From contig OY856413.1 in assembly GCA_963693085.1 (NCBI GenBank), positions 542,522,879 to 542,586,878 of the forward strand: a stretch of 64,000 nucleotides of DNA, read 5' to 3'. Position 1 is the first letter of the stretch. Every line of letters starts with the position of its first letter. A program made the translations under genes and the position numbers. Source of the stretch: Alisma plantago-aquatica. Its lineage: Eukaryota > Streptophyta > Magnoliopsida > Alismatales > Alismataceae. A model generated the notes under the pieces. The model worked only from the letters and a program-made list of their open reading frames with translations. It had not been told where the DNA came from and made no database searches. Below are positions 60,691-64,000 of the stretch, piece after piece.

Positions 60691-61290
60691 TTACATATAA
60701 TGGAAAATGAGTTTAAAATATGTGTTCTCTTTTGTTAATGAACATCTTTGTGCAAGTATATTCTTTTTCTTATATTTCTTTATAACTGCCAAGTATTAGT
60801 TTTATCTTACTACCAAGCTTAGTAATGATAGGTATATAAAAAAGCACGTAGGCATACTCAGTATAATATTCTTGAATATTGTGCTGACGTGCACCACATG
60901 TAAACTTTTGTTTAGGTAGTGGATATATAATCTTAAAGAACTAGGATAGTTGAGAGTTGTATGGACAGTGGGTGTATAGGTGGACCTGTTGTCTTAAGAT
61001 CCTATAATTTAGTGGTAGTACATGATTATGTAAAGTTTGTTGTTCAATATGTAATATCAAATGTTGTAACATTTCATGTTGTAATTATATGTTGAATGGT
61101 GAACATGTGTTGTATAGTTTTATATTGTTCATATGCATGTGTTGTTGTTGTTTCCTTCTGAATTCCTCTGATTTATTCTTCTTAGTCTAATGTGTGGTGC
61201 TTAGATTGGGATTCTCACTAATATGAGGGTTTCAATTTGGACATTACACATCAAATTAAGTTTTAGAAAATTCGAGGACGTCACAATCAC

Positions 61291-61571
61291 CCCCATGTTA
61301 TCATGTTTCCTTTGCAACTCATGGTTCATGGAACATAGTATCAGATACTTGACATCCACAACATCCCCAGTATGCTTCTTATAAGCACCTTGTCATCACT
61401 TGGAGCATTTTCAATAGGTTCCTTTAGTTCTGGTGTTTCTAGGACATAGATCTTGCACTCCTATGTGAGAACAGTTCTCAACGTCCTAAACTAGTTGTGG
61501 AAGTTGTTCCCAACAAGTTTGTACTTCTGAAGGACCGATTGTAGAGAAAAGTGATTGTTGTTTTTTGCCAT
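61291..61571 (-). pseudogene. Gag of element E, N-terminal part
   Basis: Starts at an ATG at 61569-61571 (MAKNNNHFSLQSVLQKYKLV). The motif LQSVLQKYKLVGNNFHN and the stretch YVLETPELKEPI are those of plant copia Gag N-termini. There are stops within the frame (for example where the family has Trp and Gln) and it ends at the ATCAC target site of H. Together with 57750-58270 it makes a Gag of roughly normal size for the family. Confidence 0.78.
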
Positions 61572-62968
61572 TTGGTTCTACAAAAGAATTTGAAATTTTG
61601 TCAAAAACTCATTTTTTATTTGATTTGATTTGATTTCCAATTTGGGCGATAATAATTCAGTATTTAATGAATTATCATTCTCATTATTTTGTTCAAATTG
61701 ATAACCCTCAAGTATCAATTCAAAAAATAGAAGCGTATAATTATTCAATGAGATGAACCATATTTCATCAAGTCATGAGTCGACTTTTGCCGATCCCCCA
61801 CAACCTGACTATTTAAGTAGGCCAACTTTCCAATCGCATCATATACAACTCTTGCATAGATGATATGTGCAACTCCTTACCATGATCATCTACATGCCTC
61901 TGGGCTTGGGTTCCCCAAGTCACCAGTTAAACCTGACCCAATATCCAATATGATAGATATGCATCGTGCTTTGTGCAAATCTACATATCTACCATCACAC
62001 TTCCACGAGATAGATGGTATACCATGCTTTTTGGAAATCTATGGTTGATAGATCAAGATTTTCATGTGTATTTCTATTGAAAAGCATCTTAGACTTAATA
62101 TGTTTGATAGAGGGGTTTTATATATATCATATATATACATATATTGTATCCAATAACCACATATATAGTTTGTATCATATGCATGCTATATCACACAACG
62201 TAAACATGCAATATAAAACAAAAAATGCAATGGTTATGGCCATGTCTTCTTGTAATTACTTGGAGCCACAAGGAATTACTAACACCTAGGTCAATCATCA
62301 CATCACATGTTTGAACCTTTAGTTGATGTAGATATGTTCTTTCCAATCTGGGTAAACTAGTTCAACCTTTGAATCAGTCGTCTCACCTCTTGGAAGGTCA
62401 GTTGGTCCTCCTATCCAACTAATGTTTGGACTTCTTCCAAATAGTTGGTTGGGCCTCCAGGCGATCGTCTAGTTCTGTTGTCCTCTATCCTCCATGGTCC
62501 TCTAGTTGGTCAGCTCATGTCACGAACCGGTTGTCTCAATCAACAATGAACATCTTCAATGTTGTTGCATGAAAAGAAACTATCCTATTGCTACCTAATT
62601 ACATTAAATAAGAGAAACCTCGAGTTACATTCAAGGGGAGCATAGATCGGAAAGCATTAAATGTACATTGGGAAGAGGGTGGTAGAGTCTTTGTGCACAG
62701 ATAGAGATAAATAGAAACCAAACCATCCAACCACACACAAATATAGGGTATTGGCAACAACCATGCAACACATCCACCATCAAACCCACTTTTAGGGCGA
62801 CGTGTGCAAATTGCATATATATCATATCATATGTATAGTAGTTTGGGATTAAGTGGTCTTTGATCAGATACGCATATGAGAGTAGTTTAAATATTCACAT
62901 CATATGAAATATATAAATGGTAAAACCAAATCTGGTCATATCGATTATCCTAAAACATAGTGAATTGA
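61572..62968 (-). other. Leader between PBS and gag of element E
   Basis: About 1.4 kb without a supported gene. It contains an AT-rich TATATATCATATATATACAT stretch near 62110 and a pyrimidine-rich GTTGGTCCTCC/CTAGTTGGTC area at 62390-62530. Such long leaders are unusual for copia elements of this size; an unrecognised insertion is possible. Confidence 0.45.
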
Positions 62969-62984
62969 CATGGCTCTGATACCA
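62969..62984 (-). other. Primer-binding site of element E
   Basis: The minus strand reads TGGTATCAGAGCCATG, fully matching the plant initiator-tRNA-Met type PBS, one base from the LTR edge at 62986. Confidence 0.92.
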
Positions 62985-62985
62985 C

Positions 62986-63242
62986 TATTGGGAAATACCG
63001 ACACAGAGTATAGCAGCGGAAACAAACATTTTATCTATCCATATTCCCCAATTCAGCAAGATCGTGTCAACTACTATGAAATAGGAAAGATGGTTTCAAC
63101 GAGTTATACCTTGTCCTGGAGCAAGTCCAACGAAAAAACTCACTTCTTTGCAACTACTGATATGTTGCTCTTGGATGGTGGTTGTGCAGCTCCTGGTCTT
63201 CACCACGAACGAATTCTGCACAACCTCTACAGCAACTCATGT
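62986..63242 (-). repeat. 5' LTR of element E, inner 257 bp
   Basis: It starts TATTGGGAAATACC (TG changed to TA relative to the other LTR) and aligns with 39597-39850. It is interrupted at 63242 by F; the likely target site is CATGT (63238-63242). Confidence 0.88.
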
Positions 63243-64000
63243 TGTAACATCCCTGACCTGGGTTATGGCATAAACCTAGAAGTTTTTATTAAGTGAGTTA
63301 TTTATAAAATTGTTTTGATCTTTTGAAAAGTAATTAAGACTCAAGGATAGTTTAATTTTTATGTTTGAGCTCATTTGCAAACTATTTGTGTATTATATGA
63401 TAGTTTGGGTGTAATTTGCAATTCACCCAAGATGACGGGTTATACTGAAATATGTCACATTTTGAACATGCTACAAGTGCTTTAGCATAATAAGAGAGAT
63501 AATGATGATAAGGGATGGCTTGTGGAAAGCCTAAGTTCCAAGTTGGAGCTTGTTTGAATAATGTGTGTGCCTTGTGTACCAATTTTGGTGCAAATTGTAA
63601 TTTACCAAAAATGTAGGGTTGATATGAAAATTACCACCTCTAGAGTGTCCCTACTCTCTCTTAGGGTCATATAGAGAAGAGATAAAGAAAGATGTTGTTG
63701 GTATGTGTGCCCTGAGCGCCAATCATGGGATGATTGGTGGGATACATTAAGATTGATTTGATAAACATCAAAGGCAAGCTTCCAATTCTTTCTGGTTCAG
63801 TCATATGAGATAGTGATAGAACAGATTGAATTTCTAGAGAATGACAGTACTTAATGACGTATGCCTTCAGGTTGAGGACCTGAACAATGAGACCATACAG
63901 ATGCTAAGAGTTTGTACATTCTTGTTATGTCCCTAGTCGGATGTCATTGTGGAAGGTAGATAGACAACAATGACACACAAGACTAGATTGTGGTGTTGGT
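63243..64000 (+). repeat. Element F: start of an A/B-type LTR, plus strand
   Basis: It begins TGTAACATCCCTGACCTGGG, identical to the LTR start of A over these 20 bases. It keeps the A/B order of landmarks: CCTGACCTGGGTTATG, a TTGCAATTCACCC word, a CTTGTGGAAAGCC region, then TTTGGTGCAAATTG and ACCACCTCTAGAGTGTCCC. It is the only A/B-family copy in plus orientation here. Whether it is a 5' LTR, 3' LTR or solo LTR cannot be decided, because it runs off the window. Confidence 0.88.

Larger units (their letters stand above)
58271..61285 (+). mobile_element. Element H: solo LTR of the G family
   Basis: A single 3015-bp LTR with TGTGATGGACTGG at one end and GAGGACGTCACA at the other, flanked by the perfect TSD ATCAC (58266-58270 and 61286-61290). 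It is co-linear with G's LTR at both ends and around 59900-61285, but far more diverged than the G copies are from each other. No internal domain is present, so two LTRs recombined after insertion. The middle (58690-59650) differs in content from G's GC-rich block. Short frames here are not gene-like. It cuts E's gag in two. Confidence 0.93.
39597..63242 (-). mobile_element. Element E: Ty1/copia retrotransposon carrying insertions G and H
   Basis: Minus orientation. 5' LTR starts at 62986 (interrupted by F at 63243), then a perfect tRNA-iMet PBS, a 1.4-kb leader, gag (split by H), degraded pol in Ty1/copia order, a polypurine tract, and the 3' LTR (54864-54729 plus 41706-39597, split by G). 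LTR ends are TGTTGG and CCAACA, as usual for copia. The left edge sits in D's right LTR; the TSD would be ATAAT or similar, but the right partner is outside the window. E itself is about 7.4 kb within the window once G and H are removed. Confidence 0.9.

Overview
This window is plant nuclear DNA made entirely of LTR retrotransposons. It looks like a large, repeat-rich angiosperm genome; I cannot name the species. Evidence: primer-binding sites (PBS) of the plant initiator-tRNA-Met type next to LTR ends, Ty3/gypsy and Ty1/copia gag and pol remnants, 5-bp target-site duplications (TSDs), and no recognisable host gene, tRNA, rRNA or CRISPR. By my boundaries about 39.5 kb of 64 kb is LTR. Only one open frame is both long and recognisable (128-2017).

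Layout, with element letters assigned here. A (1-6915, minus): 5' half of a Tekay/Del-like Ty3/gypsy element, with a 4.77-kb LTR, PBS, open gag-protease frame and the start of RT with two stops. A sits inside the 3' LTR of B (6916-18814, minus), a related element with a 5.24-kb LTR, dead gag and deleted pol. 18815-18912 is unassigned. D (18913-39596, minus): Athila-like Ty3/gypsy element with decayed gag, protease and an ORF3-like region but no RT or integrase. D's left LTR is split by C (19327-30073, minus), a coding-free 10.7-kb element with 3.62-kb LTRs and TSD AATGG. D's right LTR is cut by E (39597 to beyond the window, minus), a Ty1/copia element with LTRs of about 2.25 kb and degraded gag and pol.

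E carries three further insertions. G (41707-54723, plus) has three LTRs and two internal domains inside one TSD pair (TATCC). H (58271-61285, plus) is a solo LTR with TSD ATCAC that splits E's gag. F (63243 to the end, plus) is the start of an A/B-type LTR inserted in E's right LTR.

Relative order: B before A; D before C and E; E before G, H and F. G looks recent, since its copies differ by about 1% where compared. C looks older, with roughly 5-10% LTR divergence by eye. The nesting is well supported because several disrupted sites have an undisrupted copy elsewhere in the window.

The most unusual content is inside the LTRs: arrays of short AAACGG-type palindromes, telo-box-rich minisatellites, a 155-bp higher-order minisatellite, a fossil PBS trapped inside an LTR, and the three-LTR tandem element. 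No proteins here form a pathway; the only functional relationship is between retrotransposons and the elements they interrupt.
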